From Succinimonas sp963628765 (GTDB taxonomy: Bacteria > Pseudomonadota > Gammaproteobacteria > Enterobacterales > Succinivibrionaceae): a DNA stretch of 14,054 nt. The stretch covers positions 1-14,054 of the forward strand of contig CAVGFV010000226.1 in assembly GCA_963628765.1 (NCBI GenBank), read 5' to 3'. The translations under genes and the position numbers were made by a program. This document shows, one piece after another, positions 1 through 8,031 of this stretch (position 1 is the stretch's first letter; the number at the start of each line of letters is the position of its first letter). Below the pieces are notes generated by a model. That model had not been told where the DNA came from. It ran no database searches and saw nothing but the letters and a program-made list of their open reading frames with translations.

Positions 1-206
1 CTTTCATAGGTTTTTTTGGTTAATTTGTTGTGGTGACACAAGTTTAACACAAGAAACCCTTTCTTTTTTCTGTAAAATTTTTAATTTATAGAAGTCCCCT
101 TATAGATGGGAGCTCAGTAATTTTTTATGATTTATAGTTTGATACGATAAATATTTGGGCAAAAAGAATAGAATTACAGCATTGGCATTTAAAAGGAGTT
201 TTGAAA

Positions 207-896
207 ATGGTTCGTACTTGGCACGATGTTATTGGAAATGAAAAAAACAAACAGTATTTTATTGATGCCATGACTTTTCAGAAGGAACGCCGTAAGGTGG
301 TGCCTGTATACCCCGCAGAGCATGATATTTTTAATGCTTTTAGATATACCGATTTCAATAATGTTAAAGTCGTTATCATTGGACAGGATCCTTATCATGA
401 ACCAGGACAAGCTCACGGCTTATGCTTTTCAGTAAAACCAGGAGTACAAGTGCCACCATCACTTCAAAATATATGTAAAGAATTAAAAGCTGAATATGGT
501 GATGCTTTTACAATCCCTAATCATGGTTGTTTAACCTCTTGGGCTAGACAAGGTGTGTTCCTTTTAAATAATACTCTTACCGTTGATCAAGGTGCGCCAA
601 AAAGTCATTTTGGGCACGGTTGGGAAATATTTACAGATTATGTCATTCAAATGATTAATCAATATACCGAGCATACGGTATTTATGCTTTGGGGAACGCC
701 AGCTCGTAGTAAATGTAGGAGCGTGGATGCTTCAAGACATCTTATTCTTACTTCGGTGCATCCTAGCCCATTAAGTGCTTATCGTGGGTTCTTTGGCTGT
801 AACCATTTTAGAATGTGTAATGATTACCTTGTACAATTTGGGAAAACTCCTATTAATTGGCAGCTCCCTTTAACCATGGAAGATGTTGATTGTTAA
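207..896 (+). CDS. ung: Uracil-DNA glycosylase, family 1
   Basis: This enzyme removes uracil from DNA after cytosine deamination or dUMP misincorporation and starts base excision repair in the cytoplasm. The water-activating motif GQDPYHEPGQAHG is present with catalytic Asp at about residue 61, and the DNA-binding motif HPSPLSAYRGF has its His at about residue 185. From the ATG at 207 the product is 229 aa, the length of the E. coli enzyme as I recall it. An in-frame TTG at 201 is possible, but GGAG at 195-198 sits only 2 nt before it and 8 nt before the ATG, so 207 is preferred. No convincing terminator follows; the next gene starts about 157 nt downstream on the same strand. I found no clear sigma70 promoter in bases 1-206. 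Confidence 0.97.
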   Translation: MVRTWHDVIGNEKNKQYFIDAMTFQKERRKVVPVYPAEHDIFNAFRYTDFNNVKVVIIGQDPYHEPGQAHGLCFSVKPGVQVPPSLQNICKELKAEYGDAFTIPNHGCLTSWARQGVFLLNNTLTVDQGAPKSHFGHGWEIFTDYVIQMINQYTEHTVFMLWGTPARSKCRSVDASRHLILTSVHPSPLSAYRGFFGCNHFRMCNDYLVQFGKTPINWQLPLTMEDVDC

Positions 897-963
897 CTTT
901 TTGAAACGTTAAACAATAATGATTTTTCAGAAACTTTCAGTAATTTTTGGATGAGATGTACTA

Positions 964-991
964 TTTTTGACACTATGTCAAAAATATGACA
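964..991. promoter_or_regulatory. Palindromic putative operator upstream of the flrA-like gene
   Basis: TTTTTGACA (964-972) and TGTCAAAAA (976-984) form a perfect 9-bp inverted repeat around a 3-nt centre. A third half-site, TGACA (987-991), pairs with TGTCA (976-980) at a 6-nt spacing. The element lies about 70-90 nt upstream of the ATG at 1054 and would overlap the -35 region of a possible promoter with -10 TATTAT (999-1004). A dimeric regulator site is the likely reading; the protein is unknown. Confidence 0.4.
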
Positions 992-1053
992 TTGAAGGTA
1001 TTATTTTCCTCCTTAAAGCTATATGATAGATCCGTTTCTTGGATGGAGTAGCT

Positions 1054-2550
1054 ATGGATTTTGAAGGAAATATTCTCATTCTAGAGAAAGATTTAGAAAG
1101 TAGAAAACAGCTAGAAACAATAGTTAAGTTTTTAGGCTGTGAATGGCAAAGTGGTGATCTTCTTGATTGCCTTAGTTATTTAGAAAGTGCTTCTGGTATA
1201 ACTCTAGTAATAGCAGGAGATACCGGAACAGAGACCCCTGAGAGTCTTCTTAAGAAGCATCCTAATATTCCTTTTATCTTTACCCAAATACATGAAGAAA
1301 GTTCTCTACCACAGCTTCCTAACATGATAGGCATTCTTGGAAAAGACGGTACCTATGATGGTTTTCTTCAGCTATTAAGATACTGTCAATCCTTCAACAG
1401 TATGCATAAAAATGTTAAGAAAAGTGATAATGCCCAACGCTTAATGAAATTCCTGGTGGGTAAGGGAACAGCTATCCAAGAAGTTAGACATCTCATACAG
1501 CAAGTTGCTCCAACAGATGCAAGCGTGCTCATTCTCGGCGAATCAGGAACTGGAAAAGAGGTTGTTGCGAGAGCTGTTCACGCTTTAAGTAACCGTCATG
1601 ATAAACCTTTTGTACCAATAAATTGTGGCGCTATTCCTGGTGAACTTTTGGAAAGTGAGCTTTTTGGACATGAAAAGGGTGCCTTTACTGGGGCAATTAC
1701 AAGTCGTGTAGGACGTTTTGAATTAGCTGAAGGTGGCACTATATTTTTAGATGAAATAGGTGATATGCCACTTCAAATGCAGGTGAAACTACTTCGTGTT
1801 CTTCAAGAAAGGGTCTATGAAAGAGTAGGTAGCAATAAACAGATAAAGGCTAATGTAAGAGTAATTGCTGCTACCCATCGCAACCTAGAACAAATGATTG
1901 CTGAAGGAAAATTTCGTGAGGATTTATTCTATCGCCTTAATGTTTTTCCAATTCAAACTCCACCACTACGTGAACGTGCAGACGATATCCCTCTCTTACT
2001 TCAAGAACTTATTAGAAGATATTCTGAAGAGCATAAAGTTGGTGTTCGTTTTACACAACGTGCTATGGAATCACTGATGCAACATCAATGGTCAGGAAAT
2101 GTTCGAGAGCTTTCTAATCTCGTAGAACGTATGATTATTATGCATCCTAATGAAATTGTTGATGCACAAGATCTCCCAAAGAAATACCAATATGGTGTGA
2201 CTCCAGATTCTCGAGATGAACAGAGTGAAAAAGATGCACTTTTTGATCTTTTTTCTAGTGATTTTGGTGATGATTCTGAAGGTTCGGATGCTGATTCTAA
2301 CAAATCCTCTGATGATGCAGAAAAATCTGAAAATGATGATGCATTAGCTGCTCCATTTTCTAGAGTATTGCCTCCTGAAGGGGTTAATCTTAAGGATATG
2401 GTAAGCCAAATTGAAGTTGACATGATTAAGCAAGCACTTCAAGCAACCGATGGTGTTGTAGCAAGAGCTGCTGATATCCTTCAGATGCGTAGAACTACTT
2501 TAGTTGAAAAAATTAAAAAATACGGTATTTCAGCTTCAGAACCAGTTTAA
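1054..2550 (+). CDS. flrA: Sigma54-dependent flagellar master regulator, FlrA/FleQ-like
   Basis: This is a bacterial enhancer-binding protein that remodels RNA polymerase-sigma54, by homology to switch on the class II/III polar flagellar genes. Residues 1 to about 110 form a FleQ-type receiver-like domain. The AAA+ domain has Walker A GESGTGKE (about 162-169), the sigma54-contacting loop GAFTGA (about 209-214) and Walker B IFLDE (about 230-234). The C-terminus holds a Fis-type helix-turn-helix (ADILQMRRTTLVEKIKKYGI). Between AAA+ and HTH lies a Ser/Asp/Glu-rich linker (about 402-430), longer and more acidic than I expect for the family. The ATG at 1054 has GGAG at 1045-1048; the TTG at 1039 has no good ribosome binding site. 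No flagellar genes are nearby. Other NtrC-family regulators are possible, but the N-terminal domain and the NLKDMVSQIEVDMIKQAL segment favour FlrA/FleQ. Confidence 0.85.
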   Translation: MDFEGNILILEKDLESRKQLETIVKFLGCEWQSGDLLDCLSYLESASGITLVIAGDTGTETPESLLKKHPNIPFIFTQIHEESSLPQLPNMIGILGKDGTYDGFLQLLRYCQSFNSMHKNVKKSDNAQRLMKFLVGKGTAIQEVRHLIQQVAPTDASVLILGESGTGKEVVARAVHALSNRHDKPFVPINCGAIPGELLESELFGHEKGAFTGAITSRVGRFELAEGGTIFLDEIGDMPLQMQVKLLRVLQERVYERVGSNKQIKANVRVIAATHRNLEQMIAEGKFREDLFYRLNVFPIQTPPLRERADDIPLLLQELIRRYSEEHKVGVRFTQRAMESLMQHQWSGNVRELSNLVERMIIMHPNEIVDAQDLPKKYQYGVTPDSRDEQSEKDALFDLFSSDFGDDSEGSDADSNKSSDDAEKSENDDALAAPFSRVLPPEGVNLKDMVSQIEVDMIKQALQATDGVVARAADILQMRRTTLVEKIKKYGISASEPV

Positions 2551-2622
2551 ATCGTATGATTTTTTAGAGAACTTAGATTTGTGTTCTTAGTATGACATTT
2601 ATGGTCTTGCTGGTTTAAATAG

Positions 2623-2650
2623 AAGCCACTACATTCGTAGTGGCTTTGTT
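2623..2650 (+). terminator. Intrinsic terminator after the flrA-like gene
   Basis: AAGCCACTAC (2623-2632) and GTAGTGGCTT (2637-2646) form a perfect 10-bp stem with a 4-nt ATTC loop, followed by a T-rich stretch (TGTTGTT). It lies about 70 nt after the stop codon. Confidence 0.8.
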
Positions 2651-2965
2651 GTTCCTATCGCTTTGTTACTTTTTGAAAGCAAAGTTTTTAAAAGTTAATG
2701 CTTATAAATTTGTAATTCTATTTTGTGAATAGCGATCAAGTGTATAATAGCGCCCAAAAATATCTCTTTTTTAGCTCAAATAGAAATTTTATATATGTCA
2801 TATAAACGTTTTAGATAGAACGGGACAATTTGGTAATTCGTTTTTAATAAAGAGAAAAAATTCCTAAATTTTTAGAACCATTAGTATATAAGTAGCCATG
2901 CTATAAAGTGATTACGAATAATCTTAAACAAAATTTAGCAGGCCGTTTTTAAGGTATTAAAAAAT
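2651..2965 (+). other. AT-rich intergenic region upstream of slt
   Basis: I see no gene here. Possible slt promoter elements are a consensus -10 TATAAT at 2743-2748 without a good -35, and an extended -10 TGCTATAAA at 2899-2907, about 58 nt before the slt ATG. AAACGTTT at 2804-2811 is a CpG-centred palindrome of the kind LacI-family proteins bind, but its flanks are not symmetrical. If 2743 is used, the leader would be over 200 nt long. Confidence 0.4.
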
Positions 2966-4996
2966 ATGCACAAAGTTTCCAAAATCTTCAGAAATTTGTC
3001 TGGAGCTTTCATTATAGGTTTGCCAGTTTCTTTAATGTTTTTTATGACAGCCTGTGCTGGAACTGATGATGTAATGACTACAAATATCAATGCAAAAAAT
3101 GTTGTAAAACCAGCAGAGGTAACTCCTGATCTTAAGTATGACTATTCGCATTACAGTAAGGAACGTAGTATCTATTTAGATGCTCTTAAGGCTTATGAGG
3201 CAAAAGATTATCTTACCGTACAAAGTCTTTACAATGGTCCTTTAAAGAAGTACCCATTGGCAGTTTATCTCGAATTTTTAATGCTACGTGATAATCACGA
3301 CAATCTTGGTGCTATTAAAAACTTTATAAATAGTGGTAAGCATGAAATTTTAGGAAATCGCTTAAAAGCCTATTACATTGATTACTTTTCAAAGACAGAA
3401 GATTACCGCTCTGTTTTAGCAGTTGCCCCAGAAGAACCAGTAACATCAGGTCTTAAATGCAAATGGTTTAAGGCTCGCTACATGACTGGTGACCGTAAAA
3501 CAGGTGTAAATTATTTAAGAAAAAACTATCGTGAGGGAAAGCCTATTCCAAAACAATGTGGCGATTTCGTAAGCACTCTTGAAAGTAGCGGAACCTTTAC
3601 TAAAGCAGAGACTTGGGAAAGATTAAGCCATAATTATTGGACTAAGAATGGCAAAAAACGTTATTTAGCAGCGGCATCGGCTTTAAAAGGGCAAGGTTAC
3701 GATAGTACTTTAAAACTTCTCTCTAAGTACTACGGTAAACCACAAAAATATGATGATATTCCTGAAAGTCAGAAATCTGCTGCAGCTTTAGTTTTTGCTA
3801 GATATGCAAGAACTGATGCGGATAGTGCGGTCGCATCATTAGGTGATTTCAAAAGTAAATACAAACCTGATAACAGAAGCATGGCAATAATTGAAGAAGC
3901 CTTAGCTTTTAGTCTTATGCATTCAAGAAGCAATATATCAGACACTTATTTAGATAATTTGCTTGCTCGTGTAGGTGACGATTCCTTGCTACAACAGAGA
4001 ATTCAAAAAGCTATATGGGATCAGAATTGGAAGGAAATTACTCGCTTTGTGAATAAGTTAAGTCCTGAAGCGAAAAGGGCTGATAATATGAGATATTGGG
4101 AAGCTAGAGCTCTTGATGAAAGTGGTAATAAAGCTAAAGCACGAGAGTTATTTAGAAACCTTGCAAAAGAAAGAAGTTTCTATGGTTTCCTTGCTGCTGA
4201 TAAGGTTGGCCTTCCTTATGCTTTAAATGAAGTAAAAGCTATTCCAGCTAATTCAGCCAAGAAAAAGCAACTTTTGAGTAAATACCCAGCGTATGTACGC
4301 TATATGGAATTTAATTTTCTAAATGATACCAAAGGTATAAAAACTGAATGGCAAGAGATTATGAATAAGACCACTCTTGATGATGCTCGTACCATTGCAG
4401 CTACCGAAGCATTGCGAGGCTTTTCAGATCTAGCATTATGGGAATCTATTTACAAAAAGGATTGGGATGCATTAAATATTCGTTTCCCAATGCCATATAA
4501 AAATTTATATACAAAGAATGCTCAAAAATACAATGTGAAGGTTAACTTCATGTATGGTATTACTAGACAAGAAAGTATGATGAATCCGCTTGCGACATCA
4601 CCAGTAGGCGCTCGAGGATTGATGCAGTTTATGCCTGAAACTGCGTCTATTGTAAGCCGTAAGTATGGGATCCCATATTCAGGAAAAAATGATCTCTATA
4701 ACCCAGAAACTATTGTTCAATTGGGTGGCGCTTATTTAAGAGATCTTTTAAATAAATTCTCTGAAAACCGTATTTTTGTAGCAGCAGGATATAACGCAGG
4801 TCCGGGAAGAGCTATTAAATGGCAGAGTGATGACGGTCGCTATCGTGATGCTGCAACATATATAGAATCTATCCCTTTTAATGAAACACGTAATTATGTT
4901 CAGAAAGTTTTACTTTATGATGTAATGTACCAACATCTTCTAGGAAATAAAAAATTGTATCTTTTAACTCCTGAAGAAAAGAAGGCTTCGTATTGA
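2966..4996 (+). CDS. slt: Soluble lytic murein transglycosylase, Slt70 type
   Basis: This periplasmic enzyme cleaves the MurNAc-GlcNAc bond of peptidoglycan with formation of 1,6-anhydro-MurNAc, for wall turnover and insertion of envelope structures. The N-terminus has a basic start and a hydrophobic stretch (about residues 13-29). A long helical superhelix-type region follows (about 40-510), and the C-terminal SLT domain carries catalytic Glu at about 536 (RQESMMNP), then SPVGARGLMQFMPETAS and AAGYNAGPGRAIKWQ, all hallmarks of family 1 transglycosylases. The 676-aa length is slightly above the roughly 645 aa of E. coli Slt70. MTAC at 27-30 resembles a lipobox, so the protein may be membrane-anchored rather than soluble. 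The start has a weak AAGG at 2951-2954. Transcription appears monocistronic. Confidence 0.93.
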   Translation: MHKVSKIFRNLSGAFIIGLPVSLMFFMTACAGTDDVMTTNINAKNVVKPAEVTPDLKYDYSHYSKERSIYLDALKAYEAKDYLTVQSLYNGPLKKYPLAVYLEFLMLRDNHDNLGAIKNFINSGKHEILGNRLKAYYIDYFSKTEDYRSVLAVAPEEPVTSGLKCKWFKARYMTGDRKTGVNYLRKNYREGKPIPKQCGDFVSTLESSGTFTKAETWERLSHNYWTKNGKKRYLAAASALKGQGYDSTLKLLSKYYGKPQKYDDIPESQKSAAALVFARYARTDADSAVASLGDFKSKYKPDNRSMAIIEEALAFSLMHSRSNISDTYLDNLLARVGDDSLLQQRIQKAIWDQNWKEITRFVNKLSPEAKRADNMRYWEARALDESGNKAKARELFRNLAKERSFYGFLAADKVGLPYALNEVKAIPANSAKKKQLLSKYPAYVRYMEFNFLNDTKGIKTEWQEIMNKTTLDDARTIAATEALRGFSDLALWESIYKKDWDALNIRFPMPYKNLYTKNAQKYNVKVNFMYGITRQESMMNPLATSPVGARGLMQFMPETASIVSRKYGIPYSGKNDLYNPETIVQLGGAYLRDLLNKFSENRIFVAAGYNAGPGRAIKWQSDDGRYRDAATYIESIPFNETRNYVQKVLLYDVMYQHLLGNKKLYLLTPEEKKASY

Positions 4997-5014
4997 TATA
5001 AAGCGAATTAATTT

Positions 5015-5050
5015 CACATATATGTGTTAGTTTTGTTTGTATCAAAACTA
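5015..5050 (+). terminator. Weak hairpin after slt, with an adjacent 12-bp palindrome
   Basis: TAGTTTTG (5028-5035) and CAAAACTA (5043-5050) form a perfect 8-bp stem with a 7-nt loop about 30 nt after the slt stop. It is AT-rich and lacks a clean T-run, so termination may be inefficient. CACATATATGTG (5015-5026) immediately before it is a perfect palindrome and could instead be a regulator site. Confidence 0.35.
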
Positions 5051-5188
5051 CTTTAAAATTATGATAAAATAAAACTATACGGGGATAAATGTCTGTTTAG
5101 GTTTTTTAAGAAACTAAGTCAGGTGTTTTTAATTACTTGATTTTTGGAGAACGACTGTAACTCCCGGCATGATAAGAGTGATGGATAT

Positions 5189-6280
5189 ATGACAACAATA
5201 AAAGATGTTTCCCGTTTGGCTAATGTCTCTATATCAACAGTTTCCCGGGTAATTAATAAGTCAGCTAATGTAAATCCTGAGAAGGCACAAGCTGTTAGGG
5301 ATGCTATGAAGCAACTTAACTTCATGCCAAACAGTTTTGCACAAGCTCTTGTTAATAAACGCTCAAACTGTATTGGCGTGCTTGTTGGCGATCTATGTGG
5401 CGGACCTTTTTTTGCTCAAATGATGCGTGGTATTGAAAGTGTTATTCTGCCTGAAAATAAGTACGTGATGGTAATGTCAGGTAATCATGATCACGATCGT
5501 GAAAAGAATTCTATTGAAGCCCTCATGTTACGCCGTTGTGATGCGTTGATTATTCACTCAAAAGCATTATCAGACGATGAGCTAGTTGAGTTTGCTCAAT
5601 CTGGAATTCCAATGGTATTTGCAAATCGTGAAGTTGCTTCTCTCGAGCATCATTCCGTTTGGGTTGATATCAGTGCAGGAATGGCCGAAGCAGTACGTTA
5701 TTTAATAAAACAAGGTCATAGAAAGATTGCCTACATTTGTTCAGATGATGCTAGTTTTGCTGATGAACAGGATCGTCTAAATGGTTATAAAAAGGCACTT
5801 GAAGAAGCAGGTATCCCTTTTGATGCCAATCTAGTCAGTGGTGCATTCCCTGATGAAAATGGCGGTTATAAAGCAATTGAATCTTTAATGATGAGAGATG
5901 CTGGCTTTACTGCTTATGTTGCTTATAACGATGCAATGGCTGTTGGTGCACTTTCCGCTTTAGCTGACAACAATATCAATGTTCCTGGCCAAGTAAGTGC
6001 TATTGGTTATGACGATAATCCAATAACTAACTATATAAAGCCACGTCTGACCACTGTGCGTTATCCTATTGAAGAAGTAGGTAAGAAAGCTGCTGCTTTA
6101 GCTTTATCGTTGCTAGAACAGGATGACGATGATGATGAAGATGAAGAAGAGGATGATGATATTCAAACTCCTCGTAAAAAGCGTCAAGGAATAAAATTAA
6201 TGCCTGAGTTGATTGAAAAGGCTAGTGTTGCAGCTGTTGAAGTAAAGACAGATAAGAAATCTGTAAAGAAAGCAAAGTGA
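5189..6280 (+). CDS. LacI-family transcriptional repressor, GalR/GalS-like
   Basis: This is probably a sugar-responsive DNA-binding repressor. The N-terminal helix-turn-helix (TTIKDVSRLANVSISTVSRV) is typical of the LacI family. The body is a periplasmic-binding-protein-like effector domain, with segments close to E. coli GalR/GalS: QGHRKIAYICS, FTAYVAYNDAMAVGALSAL and PRLTTVRYPI. The ATG at 5189 is chosen because family members begin at this point (M-x-TIKDV); an in-frame TTG at 5144 would add 15 residues with no family match. Between the last core helix and the terminal strand (GIKLMPELIEKASV) lies a run of 13 Asp/Glu (residues 312-324) and then a basic segment RKKRQ. The C-terminus has a Lys-rich tail. 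With 363 aa it exceeds the usual 330-345. No sugar operon is next to it, so the regulon cannot be inferred. Confidence 0.88.
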   Translation: MTTIKDVSRLANVSISTVSRVINKSANVNPEKAQAVRDAMKQLNFMPNSFAQALVNKRSNCIGVLVGDLCGGPFFAQMMRGIESVILPENKYVMVMSGNHDHDREKNSIEALMLRRCDALIIHSKALSDDELVEFAQSGIPMVFANREVASLEHHSVWVDISAGMAEAVRYLIKQGHRKIAYICSDDASFADEQDRLNGYKKALEEAGIPFDANLVSGAFPDENGGYKAIESLMMRDAGFTAYVAYNDAMAVGALSALADNNINVPGQVSAIGYDDNPITNYIKPRLTTVRYPIEEVGKKAAALALSLLEQDDDDDEDEEEDDDIQTPRKKRQGIKLMPELIEKASVAAVEVKTDKKSVKKAK

Positions 6281-6314
6281 TAGACTAAGCTATATATAGA
6301 TACACTGTTTTAGT

Positions 6315-6350
6315 TAAACCTCGATTTATAAATCGAGGTTTATTTTTTTT
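6315..6350 (+). terminator. Intrinsic terminator after the LacI-family gene
   Basis: TAAACCTCGATTTA (6315-6328) is followed directly by its reverse complement (6329-6342), giving a 28-bp perfect palindrome, then a run of eight T. It lies about 35 nt after the stop codon. Confidence 0.92.
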
Positions 6351-6380
6351 ATAACTCTTGGTTTTCTAGAAAGAGGACAC

Positions 6381-6412
6381 TAAAAAGGCAGATAACTTAA
6401 TTACCTGCCTTT
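6381..6412 (-). terminator. Intrinsic terminator of icd
   Basis: Read on the minus strand, AAAGGCAG (6412-6405) pairs with CTGCCTTT (6391-6384), with a partly paired interior, and runs into TTTTTA. It sits about 45 nt beyond the icd stop, back to back with the terminator of the convergent repressor gene. Confidence 0.8.
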
Positions 6413-6455
6413 ATTGATTGTTTTTGATGAAAGTTAAGCAAATACCTTGGTGGTA

Positions 6456-7706
6456 TTACATATGCTTAATGATTTCATCAGCAAATTCTGAACACTTGAT
6501 TTCAGTAGCACCTTCCATGAGACGTGCGAAGTCATAGGTTACACGTTTGCCCTTAATAGCACCTTCCATACCATTAACAACAAGTTTAGCAGCCTCTGTC
6601 CAGCCCATATGGGTGAGCATCATTTCAGCAGAAAGGATGATAGAGCCTGGGTTAACCTTGTCAAGGCCAGTATATTTAGGAGCTGTGCCGTGAGTAGCTT
6701 CAAAGATAGCACAGGTGCTACCAATGTTAGCGCCTGGAGCAATACCGATACCGCCAACTTGAGCTGCTAGAGCATCTGACATATAGTCGCCATTTAAGTT
6801 TAAGGTAGCAATAACATCGTATTCAGCAGGGCGGAGAAGGATCTGTTGTAGGAATGCATCGGCAATGCAGTCCTTAATGATGATTTCATGACCATTGTTA
6901 GGATTCTTAATCTTCATCCAAGGTCCTTTATCAATGATTTCGCCATTATACTGTTCTTTAGCAACTTCATAGCCCCAAGCTTTGAAAGCACCTTCGGTGA
7001 ACTTCATGATGTTGCCTTTATGAACGAGGGTAACTGATTTACGATCGTTTTGAATAGCATAATCAATAGCAGCTTTAACTAATCTTTGGGTACCTTCCTT
7101 TGATACAGGCTTAATACCGATACCGCAATGCTTATCGAAACGGATCTTCTTTACGCCCATGTCGTTCTTTAAGAAGCTAATAACTTTTTCAGTTTCTGGA
7201 GAATCTGCTACCCATTCGATACCAGCATAAATGTCTTCGCTGTTTTCACGGAAAATTACCATATCAACTACTTCTGGGTGCTTAACAGGGCTTGGAACAC
7301 CTTCAAAATAGCGTACTGGACGAAGGCAGATATAAAGATCAAGCTGTTGACGGAGTGCTACGTTAAGAGAGCGGATACCACCACCAATTGGTGTTGTAAG
7401 AGGACCTTTGATAGCAACTACATATTTACGAATAAGATCAAGAGTTTCATCAGGAAGCCAAGTGTCTTTGTCGTAAACCTTTGTTGCCTTTTCGCCAGCA
7501 TAGATTTCCATCCAAGAAATCTTCTTTTCGCCACCGTAAGCCTTGGCAACAGCAGCATCAACTACTTTACGCATTGCTGGAGTGATGTCGCTACCAATAC
7601 CGTCACCTTCAATGAAAGGGATTATAGGGTTATTTGGAACATTAAGAACACCGTCAGCACTGATGGTAATACGAGCTCCATCTGAAGGAACATTAACCTT
7701 GCTCAT
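6456..7706 (-). CDS. icd: NADP-dependent isocitrate dehydrogenase
   Basis: This cytoplasmic enzyme oxidatively decarboxylates isocitrate to 2-oxoglutarate with NADP, feeding glutamate synthesis and the TCA route. The product is 416 aa, equal to E. coli Icd, and very similar along its whole length. The substrate loop GGGIRSLNVALRQ has Ser at residue 113, the position phosphorylated by AceK in E. coli. NADP-specifying features are kept: THGTAPKY with Lys-Tyr, the Val of DKVNP, and Arg in TYDFARL. The start at 7706 (MSKVNVPS) matches the family and has GGAG about 10 nt upstream; an upstream in-frame start at 7760 would run through the promoter and is rejected. icd is divergent from corA and convergent with the LacI-family gene. 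Whether AceK is encoded is not visible here. Confidence 0.98.
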   Translation of the reverse strand: MSKVNVPSDGARITISADGVLNVPNNPIIPFIEGDGIGSDITPAMRKVVDAAVAKAYGGEKKISWMEIYAGEKATKVYDKDTWLPDETLDLIRKYVVAIKGPLTTPIGGGIRSLNVALRQQLDLYICLRPVRYFEGVPSPVKHPEVVDMVIFRENSEDIYAGIEWVADSPETEKVISFLKNDMGVKKIRFDKHCGIGIKPVSKEGTQRLVKAAIDYAIQNDRKSVTLVHKGNIMKFTEGAFKAWGYEVAKEQYNGEIIDKGPWMKIKNPNNGHEIIIKDCIADAFLQQILLRPAEYDVIATLNLNGDYMSDALAAQVGGIGIAPGANIGSTCAIFEATHGTAPKYTGLDKVNPGSIILSAEMMLTHMGWTEAAKLVVNGMEGAIKGKRVTYDFARLMEGATEIKCSEFADEIIKHM

Positions 7707-7748
7707 GCAGGATATCTCCACTAAAAATAAGGAAAAATTATGAGAAGT

Positions 7749-7777
7749 ATTATATACCATTGCTAACGTTCTTTGAT
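7749..7777 (-). promoter_or_regulatory. Candidate icd promoter
   Basis: On the minus strand there is a consensus -10 TATAAT (7754-7749). With a 17-nt spacer the -35 position reads ATCAAA (7777-7772), which is poor. Transcription would start near 7742, giving a leader of about 36 nt. Confidence 0.5.
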
Positions 7778-7798
7778 TATTGAATGCTAGCGTGTTGT

Positions 7799-7847
7799 TA
7801 ATGTTAAAAAATTATCGGGAATGTTTTGTTGCTATTTTTTAACATTA
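7799..7847. repeat. Perfect 14-bp inverted repeat between icd and corA
   Basis: TAATGTTAAAAAAT (7799-7812) and ATTTTTTAACATTA (7834-7847) are exact reverse complements separated by 21 nt. The arm centres are about 35 nt apart, near three and a third helical turns. The hairpin is AT-rich and belongs to neither transcript as a terminator, so a protein-binding or looping role is more likely. Confidence 0.6.
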
Positions 7848-7972
7848 GGCTTGTGTAATGTAGTTAATGTGAAAGCGAAAATTTTATAAATCTTAGATAG
7901 CATCTGGTGTTAGATTGAATAATTTAGGAAGAGTATTTTGAAAAATTTCTTCTTATTTATTTCACTGTTTTG

Positions 7973-8001
7973 TTGTTAAATAAGTGTGTCAAGGCTAAAA
8001 T
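7973..8001 (+). promoter_or_regulatory. Candidate corA promoter
   Basis: -35 TTGTTA (7973-7978), a 17-nt spacer and -10 TAAAAT (7996-8001) form a plausible sigma70 promoter. The start would be near 8008, leaving a leader of about 24 nt, too short for a magnesium riboswitch. Confidence 0.5.
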
Positions 8002-8031
8002 ACACAAGGACTTACTTTACTGGAGGGGAGT

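Larger units (their letters stand above)
7707..8031. other. Divergent icd-corA regulatory region
   Basis: There is no gene in these 325 bp. The region holds the icd promoter (minus, -10 at 7754-7749), a 14-bp perfect inverted repeat at 7799-7847, several GTTAA elements (7797, 7803 and 7863 on plus, 7843 on minus) and the corA promoter at 7973-8001. GTTAA motifs recall ArcA-type sites, but the roughly 11-nt spacing of ArcA repeats is not seen. Confidence 0.6.

Noticed and set aside
51..69. AAGAAA-CCC-TTTCTT hairpin with a T-run near the left edge
   Set aside because: The stem is only six A/T-rich pairs and no gene end is visible before it, so a terminator call is not supported.
2804..2811. 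AAACGTTT as an operator of the GalR-like repressor
   Set aside because: The palindrome is only 8 bp with asymmetric flanks, and no sugar gene is nearby; chance occurrence is likely in AT-rich DNA.
7278..7743. Two plus-strand open frames opposite the start of icd
   Set aside because: They lie antisense within a strongly conserved icd gene, lack ribosome binding sites and show no family features.
7973..8031. Magnesium-sensing riboswitch before corA
   Set aside because: The likely leader is only about 24 nt, too short for an M-box or similar structure.
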